Origin: Deltaproteobacteria bacterium | GTDB lineage: Bacteria > Myxococcota > B64-G9 | Direction: 5' to 3' | DNA: 7,396 bases | Assembly: GCA_003647095.1 (NCBI GenBank) | Contig: QMME01000194.1 | Span: 1 to 7,396, forward strand | Part shown: positions 1 through 7,381 of the stretch, in pieces | How positions within the stretch are numbered: position 1 is the first letter of the stretch | Layout: every line of letters starts with the position of its first letter | Notes under the pieces: model-generated | Told to the model about the DNA's origin: nothing | What the model saw: only the letters and a program-made list of their open reading frames with translations | The model's database searches: none | Position numbers and translations under genes: made by a program

Positions 1-1
1 C

Positions 2-452
2 GGGGAGCCGGCCTTGAGTGACTTAACCTGCACGTGGGAGCGGGCACGTTCCTGCCGGTCATGAGCGAAAACATCGCCGAGCACCGCATGCACCGGGAAC
101 GTTTTCACCTCCCCGAATCGTTGCCCGGGCGCCTGCAGCAGGTTCGCGCCCGCGGCGGAAGGGTGGTGGCGGTGGGCACCACGGTGGTACGCGCCCTGGA
201 AACGGCCTGGCTGCGGCAACCGCCGCGGGTGGGCTGGCAGGAGAGCGAGCTGTTCATCAGGCCGGGTTTCCGCTTCCGCGTGGTCGATGCCCTGGTGACG
301 AATTTCCACCTGCCGCGCTCGACGCTGCTGATGCTGGTCTGCGCGCTGGCCGGCCGCGGGGCCATCATGACCGCCTACGCCGAGGCCGTGCGCCGGCGCT
401 ACCGCTTCTTTTCCTATGGTGATGCCATGTTCATCGAGCCGGGAAAGGTCCC

Positions 453-456
<4 letters not shown>
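2..456 (+). CDS. queA: S-adenosylmethionine:tRNA ribosyltransferase-isomerase QueA, 3' part, with an apparent frameshift near the window edge
   Basis: QueA transfers and isomerises the ribosyl moiety of S-adenosylmethionine onto preQ1 at tRNA position 34, giving epoxyqueuosine; it is cytoplasmic. Only the C-terminal ~150 residues of a ~350-residue family are present. Conserved blocks seen are LHVGAGTF (28-51), VGTTVVRALE (172-201), VDALVTNFHLP (from 283) and the C-terminal YRFFSYGDAMFI (400-435). The main frame meets a TGA at 19-21. Bases 2-28 in the next frame read GEPALSDLT, and adding one C after base 28 joins this to LHVGAGTF, the expected QueA sequence. I therefore take the gene to run off the left edge with a one-base deletion, either a sequencing error or a true frameshift. 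The GTG at 34 lies inside the conserved motif and is not a start. The stop overlaps the tgt start as ATGA, which suggests translational coupling. Identity is very secure; intactness is not. Confidence 0.93.
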
Positions 457-1592
<1,136 letters not shown>

Positions 1593-1647
1593 TCTGCCCG
1601 ATTGCTTCTGCTAGGGAAGGGTGCCTGTTGTTCTGGGGTATAACGTA

Positions 1648-1665
1648 TCCACCTGTTTTGGTGGA
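1648..1665 (+). promoter_or_regulatory. Small hairpin in the yajC leader
   Basis: TCCACC (1648-1653) and GGTGGA (1660-1665) are perfect 6-bp inverted arms around a TGTTTT loop. The hairpin sits in the 90-base gap between tgt and yajC and ends 4 bases before the GGAGGG ribosome binding site. There is no run of T after it, so it is not a canonical intrinsic terminator. A role in mRNA processing or in tuning yajC translation is only inference; a chance palindrome is possible. The rest of the gap (1593-1682) shows no clear promoter pair. Confidence 0.25.
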
Positions 1666-1669
1666 GGTT

Positions 1670-1675
1670 GGAGGG
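1670..1675 (+). promoter_or_regulatory. Ribosome binding site deciding the yajC GTG start
   Basis: GGAGGG lies 7 bases upstream of the GTG at 1683. This spacing favours that GTG over the in-frame TTG at 1668, which has a purine-rich stretch (GGTGGAGG) directly against it, too close to act as its ribosome binding site. Confidence 0.7.
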
Positions 1676-1682
1676 TAATAAC

Positions 1683-2078
1683 GTGGAATCTGGAATCCTG
1701 GCCAGGTTGGTGGCTGCCCTGGCCGCCGAGGGTGGCGGAGCACCTCCCCAGGCGCCGGTGCAGGGCTGCCAGCAGATGTCCGGCATGCTGCTTCCCATCC
1801 TGCTCATGTTCGTCATCATCTACTTCCTGATCATCCGTCCGCAGCAGAAGCAGCAGAAGAAGCACCGGGAGATGATCGCGGCCCTGGGCAAGGGTGACAA
1901 GGTGATTACCAACTCGGGAATCCTGGGCACCATCACCGGCATGACCGACAACACCGTCACCCTGGAAGTGGCCAAGAACGTGCACATCAAGATGTTGCGC
2001 AGTTACATCGCCGCCAAGCAGCCGGCGCTGGGCGAGAAGATGGAAGACCCGGCTCCCCTGGCCCCGGGCGGAAAATAG
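1683..2078 (+). CDS. yajC: Preprotein translocase subunit YajC
   Basis: Small single-span inner-membrane protein that associates with SecD and SecF in the Sec holotranslocon. From the GTG at 1683 it has 131 residues. About 34 residues rich in Ala, Gly and Pro precede one strongly hydrophobic segment (~35-51). Next come the family signature RPQQKQQK (52-59) and a cytoplasmic domain with GDKVITNSGILGTI (71-84), matching the E. coli YajC region that begins GDEVLTNGG. A charged helical tail and a Pro/Gly-rich end follow. The N-terminal extension is longer than in E. coli YajC and could be partly periplasmic. It lies 90 bases after tgt and 48 before secD, the standard order in many proteobacteria, and is very probably co-transcribed with secD and secF. 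The TTG at 1668 would add five residues but has no usable ribosome binding site. Confidence 0.95.
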   Translation: MESGILARLVAALAAEGGGAPPQAPVQGCQQMSGMLLPILLMFVIIYFLIIRPQQKQQKKHREMIAALGKGDKVITNSGILGTITGMTDNTVTLEVAKNVHIKMLRSYIAAKQPALGEKMEDPAPLAPGGK

Positions 2079-2085
2079 CAACGGC

Positions 2086-2106
2086 CGGCCCGCCCGGCGC
2101 GGGCTG
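2086..2106 (+). promoter_or_regulatory. GC-rich hairpin in the yajC-secD gap
   Basis: CGGCCCGC (2086-2093) can pair with GCGGGCTG (2099-2106), eight pairs including one G-U, around a 5-base loop. It starts 8 bases after the yajC stop and ends 9 bases before the secD Shine-Dalgarno AAGGG (2115-2119). No T tract follows, so it should not stop transcription by the intrinsic mechanism. It could protect or separate the two cistrons on the mRNA, which is inference. In DNA this GC-rich, some such stems are expected by chance. Confidence 0.3.
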
Positions 2107-2126
2107 CAGCCATCAAGGGCGTGGAA

Positions 2127-4352
2127 ATGGAACGTTCGTGGTATTGGAAGGTAGGTTTCGTCGTCGTCCTGGTACTGGTATCGGTCTTGTACCTGCTGCC
2201 GACGTTTTTCTCCGGCAGCCTGCCCGGCTGGTACGGCAAGATCTTCGAGAAGAAGATCAACCTCGGTCTCGACCTGCAGGGAGGCATTCACCTGGTGCTG
2301 GGGGTGGAGGTGGAGAAGGCCCTGGAGGACAAGGCCGACCAGTACGCCGCCGACTTCAAGGACATTCTCAAGGAAAAGCGCATCGGCTACAAGCACGTGG
2401 CCCGGGTGCCGGGAACCTACGACATCGAGATCGTGCTCAAGGACCCCGCCGACGCCAAGAAACTGCGCCGCCGGGTGTTGCGCGGCTACTACAACCTGGA
2501 AGAGGTCAGCAGCACGGGAACCCGGCAGGAGGGCACAGAGGCCGCCGGGAAGCAGGATGCAGCCGGGGTCATTCGCCTGACCTTCTCCGCCAAGCACGTG
2601 CAGGAGCTGCGCAAGAACGCCCGCGACCAGGCCCTGGTGACCATTCGCAACCGCGTCGACGAGCTGGGCGTGGCCATGCCCGACATCGCGCCGCACGGCG
2701 AGAACGGGGTGCTGGTGCAGCTTCCCGGCCTGTTCGACCCGGAGCGGGCCAAGAAGCTGCTGGGGCGCACCGCCCAGCTCGAGTTCAAGATGGTCGACGA
2801 CAAGAGCGATTTCATCAAGAGCCTCAAGGACAAGCTGCCCGAGGGCATCAAGATCGACTACTACACCTATGCCGGTCCCAACGACGAGCCGGTTACCGAG
2901 GCCTACCTGGTGGCCCGGGGCAAGGGCAACGAGGGCAAGAACCGCTTGCTGGACTTCTTCAACAACGTGGCCGAGATCGACGCCTACCTGCTGGAGCAGA
3001 AGGTGGATCCGGAACTGCGCAAGAAGATCGTCGGGTTGTGTCGCTCCGGCATCAGCGAGCGGGAGCGCAAGGAGGTAATCAAGCTGGCCCGTAAGGCCTT
3101 CGGGGTGAGCGAGGACAAGGCCGCGGTTACGGACAAGACCACGGCCCCGGAAAAGGCCGCCGGAGGGGAAAAGGCCGCCGGGGAGAAGACTGCCAGTGGA
3201 GAAAAATCCACGGGGGAGGAGGCCGCCGGGGAGAAGACTGCCGGTGGAGAAAAATCCACGGGGGAGAAAGCCGCCGGGGAGAAGACCGCCGCCGCTGCCG
3301 GCGCCGACAAGGACGCGACCGTCGAGGAAAAGAAGACCGAGGCTGCCTCCGACACTCACGCCCAGGCATTGGCCAAGCTGGCTCATTTCGAGAAACTGCT
3401 CCGGGGCAAGGTTCCCGAGGATCACGAGATAGGCTTCAAGCGTACCGAAAAACAGCTCGAGGTCGAGTACCGCACCTTCTACCTGTTCAAGGAAGTGTCC
3501 CTTACCGGCGACTACATCACCGATGCCCACGTGCGGCCCGATCCGGAAACCGGCCGGCCCGAGGTGGGACTGAACTTCGACCGCATCGGGGCCCGCAAGT
3601 TCGAGAAGCTCACCGGCGCCCACGTGCGCGAGCGCATGGCCATCGTGCTGGAGGGCGAGGTCAGCTCGGCCCCGGTCATCCAGACGCGCATCGGCGGCGG
3701 TCGCGCCCGTATCACCATGGGTACCGGCGGCAACTACAACGAGGTGCTGGCCGATGCCAACGACCTGGCCGCGGTGCTGCGGGCCGGGGCCCTGCCGGCG
3801 CCGGTACGCATTCTCGAGGAACGCACCGTGGGTCCCACCATGGGTGAAGACGCCCGCCGCCAGGGCTCCTACGCGCTGGCCATCGGCATGGCCCTGGTGG
3901 TGCTGTTCATGGTGCTCTACTACCGCCTCGCGGGACTGGTGGCCGACCTGGCCCTGCTGCTCAACGCCGTGTTCATCCTGGCGGTGATGTCGGCGGTGCA
4001 GGCCACCCTGACCTTGCCCGGCATCGCCGGCATCATCCTCACCATCGGCATGGCGGTGGACGCCAACGTCATCATCAACGAGCGTATTCGCGAGGAATTG
4101 CGCCTGGGCAAGACGGCCCGGGCAGCCGTGGAAGCCGGCTACGGCCGGGCCTTCTGGACGATCTTCGATGCCAACTTCACCACCCTGATTGCCGCGGTGG
4201 TGCTGTGGTCCTACGGTTCCGGCCCGGTACAGGGTTTTGCGGTAACCCTGTTCATCGGTATCTTTGCCTCGATGTTCACTGCCATCTTCGTCACCCGGCT
4301 GGTGGTCGATTACCTGGTCATCAGGCTCAAGGTGCAGAAGTTGAGCATCTGA
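2127..4352 (+). CDS. secD: Protein translocase subunit SecD with a large repeat-containing periplasmic insertion
   Basis: SecD pairs with SecF in the inner membrane and uses the proton motive force to pull exported proteins out of SecYEG. From the ATG at 2127 (AAGGG at 2115-2119) it has 741 residues, against 615 in E. coli; an in-frame GTG at 2121 would add two residues but is too close to that site. Visible elements are: membrane segment 1 (~9-28); LGLDLQGGIHLV 46-57; the P1 base with IRNRVDELGV 173-182; LGRTAQLEF 212-220; VSLTGDYITDA 457-467; LRAGALPAPV with EERTVGPTMGED 551-575; then about five C-terminal membrane segments (583-728) with GMAVDANVIINERI 641-654. Asp645 aligns with the Asp of E. 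coli SecD implicated in proton movement. The P1 head holds ~220 residues between 226 and 448 where E. coli has a few tens. Part of this is a hydrophilic K/E/A/G/T tract (~331-405). Identity is certain; the role of the insertion is unknown. Confidence 0.97.
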   Translation: MERSWYWKVGFVVVLVLVSVLYLLPTFFSGSLPGWYGKIFEKKINLGLDLQGGIHLVLGVEVEKALEDKADQYAADFKDILKEKRIGYKHVARVPGTYDIEIVLKDPADAKKLRRRVLRGYYNLEEVSSTGTRQEGTEAAGKQDAAGVIRLTFSAKHVQELRKNARDQALVTIRNRVDELGVAMPDIAPHGENGVLVQLPGLFDPERAKKLLGRTAQLEFKMVDDKSDFIKSLKDKLPEGIKIDYYTYAGPNDEPVTEAYLVARGKGNEGKNRLLDFFNNVAEIDAYLLEQKVDPELRKKIVGLCRSGISERERKEVIKLARKAFGVSEDKAAVTDKTTAPEKAAGGEKAAGEKTASGEKSTGEEAAGEKTAGGEKSTGEKAAGEKTAAAAGADKDATVEEKKTEAASDTHAQALAKLAHFEKLLRGKVPEDHEIGFKRTEKQLEVEYRTFYLFKEVSLTGDYITDAHVRPDPETGRPEVGLNFDRIGARKFEKLTGAHVRERMAIVLEGEVSSAPVIQTRIGGGRARITMGTGGNYNEVLADANDLAAVLRAGALPAPVRILEERTVGPTMGEDARRQGSYALAIGMALVVLFMVLYYRLAGLVADLALLLNAVFILAVMSAVQATLTLPGIAGIILTIGMAVDANVIINERIREELRLGKTARAAVEAGYGRAFWTIFDANFTTLIAAVVLWSYGSGPVQGFAVTLFIGIFASMFTAIFVTRLVVDYLVIRLKVQKLSI
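3174..3290 (+). repeat. 48-bp in-frame tandem repeat inside secD
   Basis: Two full 48-bp units (3174-3221 and 3222-3269) match at 45 of 48 positions by my base-by-base comparison, and a third partial unit (3270-3290) follows with one further change. Each unit encodes 16 residues of the pattern AAGEKTAxGEKSTGEx. Shorter degenerate copies of AAGGEK precede it (about 3156-3173). Both full units share codons that the surrounding gene seldom uses (ACT, AAA, GGA, TCC-ACG), which points to recent duplication rather than convergent composition. The unit length is a multiple of three, so copy-number change would keep secD in frame. Confidence 0.9.
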
Positions 4353-4361
4353 CCGGCGGAC

Positions 4362-4367
4362 AAGGAG
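4362..4367 (+). promoter_or_regulatory. Strong Shine-Dalgarno of secF
   Basis: AAGGAG, continuing as AGG, lies 7 bases before the ATG at 4375 in the 22-base secD-secF gap. It is the best ribosome binding site in the window and fixes the secF start. Confidence 0.75.
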
Positions 4368-4374
4368 AGGCACC

Positions 4375-5550
4375 ATGGAATTCTTCAAGGCGGGTTCAAC
4401 CCACATCGATTTCGTCGGCAAGAAGAAGTTCTTCGCCGTTTTTTCCCTGGTACTCATCGTCGTGGCCCTGGTGGCCATCTTCATCGAAGACGTGGCCGGA
4501 GGCATCAACTGGGGCATCGACTTCGCCGGCGGCACCGTGGTGGAGATCGAGTTCCAGAAGGACATACCTCCGGAGCAGATACGCCAGGTGGTGGAGGGGC
4601 TGGGTTACAAGAAAAACGTCATCCAGCGCTCCACGCTGGGCGAGGAAAAAAACCACTCCGAGTACATCATCAGGGTAGAGCGCATTGCCATCCTCTCCCG
4701 GGAGGATGCCAACAAGCTGGAGAAGGAACTGAAGCAGCGCTTTGCCGGCAAGCTGGTCTACTTCGGATTCGATGCCGACAGCGGCGATCAGCTGGACCTG
4801 CGCTTCTCGGCCCCGGTTACCGAGGCGGAAGTTGCCAAGGTGGTGGGCCAGGCCGCCGATGTAATAGGGCGGAGAGAGTTGAAACAGGTCAAGGTGAAGA
4901 AGCAGGGGCGCGAGGACGAAAACCGCTACCTGGTCCTGATCACCGGCGTGGCCGCCCAGCTGGATTCGGCCTTCAAGGAAAAGATGCCCGAGGCCCAGCC
5001 CACGATTCGCAAGGTCGAGTTCGTCGGTCCCCAGGTGGGCGAGAAGCTGCGCAACGACGGTATCCTGGCCATGCTCTATGCCATCCTGGGCATCCTGGCC
5101 TACGTGGCCTTCCGCTTCAACCTGCAGTTCGCCCCCGGCGCGGTCATCGCCCTGGCCCACGATGCCCTGCTCACCGTGGGCCTGTTCGCCCTGACCGGCC
5201 TGGAAATCAACCTCACCTTCGTGGCCGCGGTGCTCACCGTCATCGGCTACTCGGTAAACGACACCATCGTCATCTACGACCGTATCCGCGAGAACATGGC
5301 CCGCATCCGCTCCAAGCCCCTGGAAGAGGTGGTCAACACCTCCCTCAACGAGGTGCTCAACCGCACCGTGTTGACCTCGGTCACCACCCTGCTGGCCCTG
5401 CTGGGACTGCTGGTAATGGGCTTCGGCGAGATCCGCGACTTCGCCATCGCCATGACCTTCGGGGTGGTCGTGGGTACCTATTCCTCCGTCTACGTGGCCA
5501 GTTCGCTCACTCTCTACCTGGACAAGATGATGAAGAAGATGCGGGCCTGA
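4375..5550 (+). CDS. secF: Protein translocase subunit SecF
   Basis: Inner-membrane partner of SecD in proton-motive-force-driven late translocation. It has 391 residues, against 323 in E. coli. Seen in order: membrane segment 1 (~18-38); the P1 signature INWGIDFAGGT 44-54; a long periplasmic region; VEFVGPQVG 214-222; membrane segments at about 229-246, 253-273, 279-299, 333-350 and 356-380; ALAHDALLTVG 259-269; and the hallmark TVIGYSVNDTIVIYDRIREN 288-307. The basic C-terminus (KMMKKMR) fits a cytoplasmic tail. Between the two P1 signatures there are ~165 residues, roughly 75 more than in E. coli SecF by my count, so the periplasmic domain is enlarged as in SecD. The start is supported by a strong AAGGAG. 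secD ends 22 bases upstream and recJ begins 4 bases downstream. Confidence 0.97.
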   Translation: MEFFKAGSTHIDFVGKKKFFAVFSLVLIVVALVAIFIEDVAGGINWGIDFAGGTVVEIEFQKDIPPEQIRQVVEGLGYKKNVIQRSTLGEEKNHSEYIIRVERIAILSREDANKLEKELKQRFAGKLVYFGFDADSGDQLDLRFSAPVTEAEVAKVVGQAADVIGRRELKQVKVKKQGREDENRYLVLITGVAAQLDSAFKEKMPEAQPTIRKVEFVGPQVGEKLRNDGILAMLYAILGILAYVAFRFNLQFAPGAVIALAHDALLTVGLFALTGLEINLTFVAAVLTVIGYSVNDTIVIYDRIRENMARIRSKPLEEVVNTSLNEVLNRTVLTSVTTLLALLGLLVMGFGEIRDFAIAMTFGVVVGTYSSVYVASSLTLYLDKMMKKMRA

Positions 5551-5554
5551 GGGC

Positions 5555-7276
5555 ATGAAGCGGGAATGGGAAATCCGGCCCGCCGATCCCCAGGCCGTCA
5601 GCCGGCTTTCTCGAGAACTGTCCCTTCCCGAAATGCTGGCCCGCTTGCTGGTCGCCCGGGGCCTGAGCGATCTGGAGCAAGCACGGGCCTTTCTTCTCCC
5701 CCGCCTGGCCGACCTGGCCGATCCCTCTGCCATGAAGGGCATGGACGCCGCCGTCGAGCGCCTGCTCCAGGCCGGCCGGCAGGGAGAGCGGATCACCATC
5801 TGGGGTGACTACGACGTCGACGGGGTCACCTCGGTGTCGCTGTTGCTGTTGTTTCTGCGCCGGCTGGGATTCACCGTGGATTACTACATACCCTCGCGCC
5901 TGGAAGAGGGTTATGGGCTGAACAGCGACGCCGTGCAGCAGGTGATCCGGCAGGGCACCCAGTTGCTGGTAACCGTCGACTGCGGCATCTCCGATTACCG
6001 GCAGGTGGAGGAAGCCCGGCAGGCGGGTGTGCAGGTGCTGATAATCGATCACCACCAGGTACCGGAGGAGATACCGCAGGCGGTGGCGGTGCTGGACCCG
6101 CATCGGCTCGACTGTCCCTTTCCGCAGAAGGAGGCCGCCGCGGTGGGGGTGACCTTCTACCTGCTCATGGCCCTGCGGGCCCGCCTGCGCCGGCTGGGAC
6201 GCTTCGAAGAGGAAGTGCAGCCGAACCTGCGCGAGCTGCTCGACCTGGTGGCGCTGGGGACGGTGGCCGACGTGGTGCCGTTGACCGGCGATAACCGCAT
6301 CCTGGCGCACTTCGGCCTGCAGGAACTGACGGCCGGTCGCCGGCCGGGCATCGCTGCGCTCAAGGAGGTGGCCGGGCTGTTCGATTCCACGGTGACGGCG
6401 GGACAGGTGGCCTTCCGCCTGGCACCGCGCATCAACGCCGTGGGCCGGCTGGGCCGCGCCGGGCTGGCGGTGGAGCTGCTCACCACCGACTCCTACGCCC
6501 GGGCCCTGCAACTGGCCCGGGAGCTGGACCAGGCCAACAGTGAACGGCAGGCCATCGAGCAGCGCATCTTCCTGCAGGCGCTGGAGCGGGCCGAACGCGC
6601 CCACCAACGCGGCGACCCGGCCCTGGTGCTGTGGTCGGACGACTGGCACATCGGGGTGGTGGGCATCGTCGCCTCGCGCCTGGTGGAACGCTTCGGCTGC
6701 CCGGCACTGCTGGTGGCCCTGGACGGTGAGATGGGCAAGGGCTCGGCCCGCTCGGTGGAAGGGGTACACCTGTTCCGGGCCCTGGAGGAATGCAAGCAGT
6801 TGCTGGAGGCCTACGGGGGCCACCGGGCGGCGGCGGGACTGTCCATTCGCCGCGAAAACCTGGAAGACTTCCGGCGGGAATTCACCCGGCAGGTGCTGCA
6901 CCAGCTCGACGAGCAGCGGCAGCGACCGCAGTACTGGTTGGATGGCGAGGTGGCACCCGGGCAATGGACCCCGGAGATGATCCAGGCCCTGGGGCGACTG
7001 CAGCCGTTCGGGCTGGGAAATCCCGAGCCGGTGTTCCTGGCTCGGGGCCTCGAGGTGGCCAGTGCCCGGTTGGTGGGACGCGATGGCCCCAACCACCTCA
7101 AGCTGGCGGTGCGTGACGGGCAGCGCAGTTTCGATGCCATCGGTTTTACCATGAGCGATCGCCTCCAGGAGGCCCGGGGGCGCATCGACCTGGCCTACAC
7201 ACCTCAGCTCAACAGCTGGGACGGGGGGTTGAGCATACAGCTGCGCATCCGCGACCTGCGTCCCCACCGCGACTGA
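5555..7276 (+). CDS. recJ: Single-stranded-DNA-specific exonuclease RecJ
   Basis: RecJ degrades single-stranded DNA 5' to 3' in recombination (RecFOR pathway), mismatch repair and base-excision repair, using two divalent metal ions in the cytoplasm. The 573-residue product matches the usual length (E. coli 577) and looks intact. The DHH core shows motif I GDYDVDG 84-90, motif II VDCGI 141-145, motif III DHH 165-167 and motif IV GTVADVVPL 235-243, which supply the expected metal ligands. APRINAVGRLG 290-300 is also conserved. The DHHA1 domain has HIGVVGIVASRL 365-376, GKGSARS 394-400 and GGHRAAAG 421-428. A C-terminal OB-type domain begins around QPFGLGNPEPVF 483-494. The start is 4 bases after the secF stop; the only purine block (GAGGG) abuts the ATG, so translation may rely on ribosomes finishing secF. 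The operon link to Sec genes is known in some deltaproteobacteria and says nothing specific about RecJ's role. Confidence 0.97.
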   Translation: MKREWEIRPADPQAVSRLSRELSLPEMLARLLVARGLSDLEQARAFLLPRLADLADPSAMKGMDAAVERLLQAGRQGERITIWGDYDVDGVTSVSLLLLFLRRLGFTVDYYIPSRLEEGYGLNSDAVQQVIRQGTQLLVTVDCGISDYRQVEEARQAGVQVLIIDHHQVPEEIPQAVAVLDPHRLDCPFPQKEAAAVGVTFYLLMALRARLRRLGRFEEEVQPNLRELLDLVALGTVADVVPLTGDNRILAHFGLQELTAGRRPGIAALKEVAGLFDSTVTAGQVAFRLAPRINAVGRLGRAGLAVELLTTDSYARALQLARELDQANSERQAIEQRIFLQALERAERAHQRGDPALVLWSDDWHIGVVGIVASRLVERFGCPALLVALDGEMGKGSARSVEGVHLFRALEECKQLLEAYGGHRAAAGLSIRRENLEDFRREFTRQVLHQLDEQRQRPQYWLDGEVAPGQWTPEMIQALGRLQPFGLGNPEPVFLARGLEVASARLVGRDGPNHLKLAVRDGQRSFDAIGFTMSDRLQEARGRIDLAYTPQLNSWDGGLSIQLRIRDLRPHRD

Positions 7277-7293
7277 ACGAATACCTCCCGCGC

Positions 7294-7327
7294 GGCCGGC
7301 GCAACCGGGGTGCCCGGGGCGCCGGCC
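7294..7327 (+). terminator. Strong hairpin after recJ, possible operon terminator without a T tract
   Basis: GGCCGGCGC (7294-7302) pairs perfectly with GCGCCGGCC (7319-7327), and inside it CCGGG (7305-7309) pairs with CCCGG (7313-7317) around a GTG loop. That gives about 14 pairs, starting 17 bases after the recJ stop. The next bases are TGCTTAACG, so the T run of a classical intrinsic terminator is absent. It may act with Rho, protect the 3' end of the mRNA, or belong to a repeat element with the palindrome beside it. Its position at the end of the gene run is the main argument for a terminator. Confidence 0.45.
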
Positions 7328-7340
7328 TGCTTAACGCCTC

Positions 7341-7381
7341 GCTGCCCTCCGCTGCTCGGCAAGCTCGCAGCTACGGACAGC
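7341..7381. repeat. Imperfect palindrome at the right edge, possible dispersed intergenic repeat
   Basis: GCTG (7341-7344) pairs with CAGC (7378-7381), TCCG (7348-7351) with CGGA (7374-7377), and CTGC (7352-7355) with GCAG (7367-7370), giving about 12 pairs with two 3-base bulges and an ~11-base loop. The octamer GCGCGGCC occurs both before the neighbouring hairpin (7290-7297) and at the very end of the window (7389-7396). Two adjacent palindromes between genes resemble REP-type repeats, but one copy cannot show that it is dispersed. The region 7277-7396 holds no gene that I can support. Confidence 0.3.

Noticed and set aside
23..26. A 4-base TTAA insertion in queA, as a transposon target-site footprint
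   Set aside because: Removing TTAA restores GTG-ACC-CTG locally, but the upstream frame then has a TGA at 15-17. A single missing C explains both sides better.
34..36. GTG as the start of a short 140-residue protein
   Set aside because: It falls inside the conserved QueA motif LHVGAGTF, so it is an internal Val codon, not a start.
1639..1644. TATAAC as a -10 promoter element before yajC
   Set aside because: No acceptable -35 hexamer is seen 15-19 bases upstream; kept only as a weak hint.
1758..1769. Lipobox-like VQGC in YajC (residues 26-29)
   Set aside because: The preceding residues are Pro/Gly/Ala-rich, not a hydrophobic signal core, and YajC proteins are not lipoproteins; the true membrane segment comes after the Cys.
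3196..3259. GTGGA-GAAAAA-TCCAC small inverted repeats within the secD tandem repeat
   Set aside because: They occur once per repeat unit because the unit is duplicated; 5-bp arms inside coding sequence are easily due to chance. Their likeness to the yajC leader hairpin seems coincidental.
1611..4565. A 2955-bp open reading frame on the - strand opposite yajC, secD and the start of secF
   Set aside because: It mirrors strongly conserved + strand genes, its product is low-complexity (rich in Leu, Gly, His, Gln), it has no recognisable domain, and long antisense frames are expected at this GC content.
4396..5799. A 467-codon open frame on the - strand opposite secF
   Set aside because: Same reasoning: it is antisense to conserved secF, crosses the secF-recJ junction, and has shadow-like composition.
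5507..7267. A 586-codon open frame on the - strand opposite recJ
   Set aside because: It lies wholly opposite an intact, motif-complete recJ, its composition is His/Gln/Gly/Pro-rich as antisense shadows are, and no family is recognisable.
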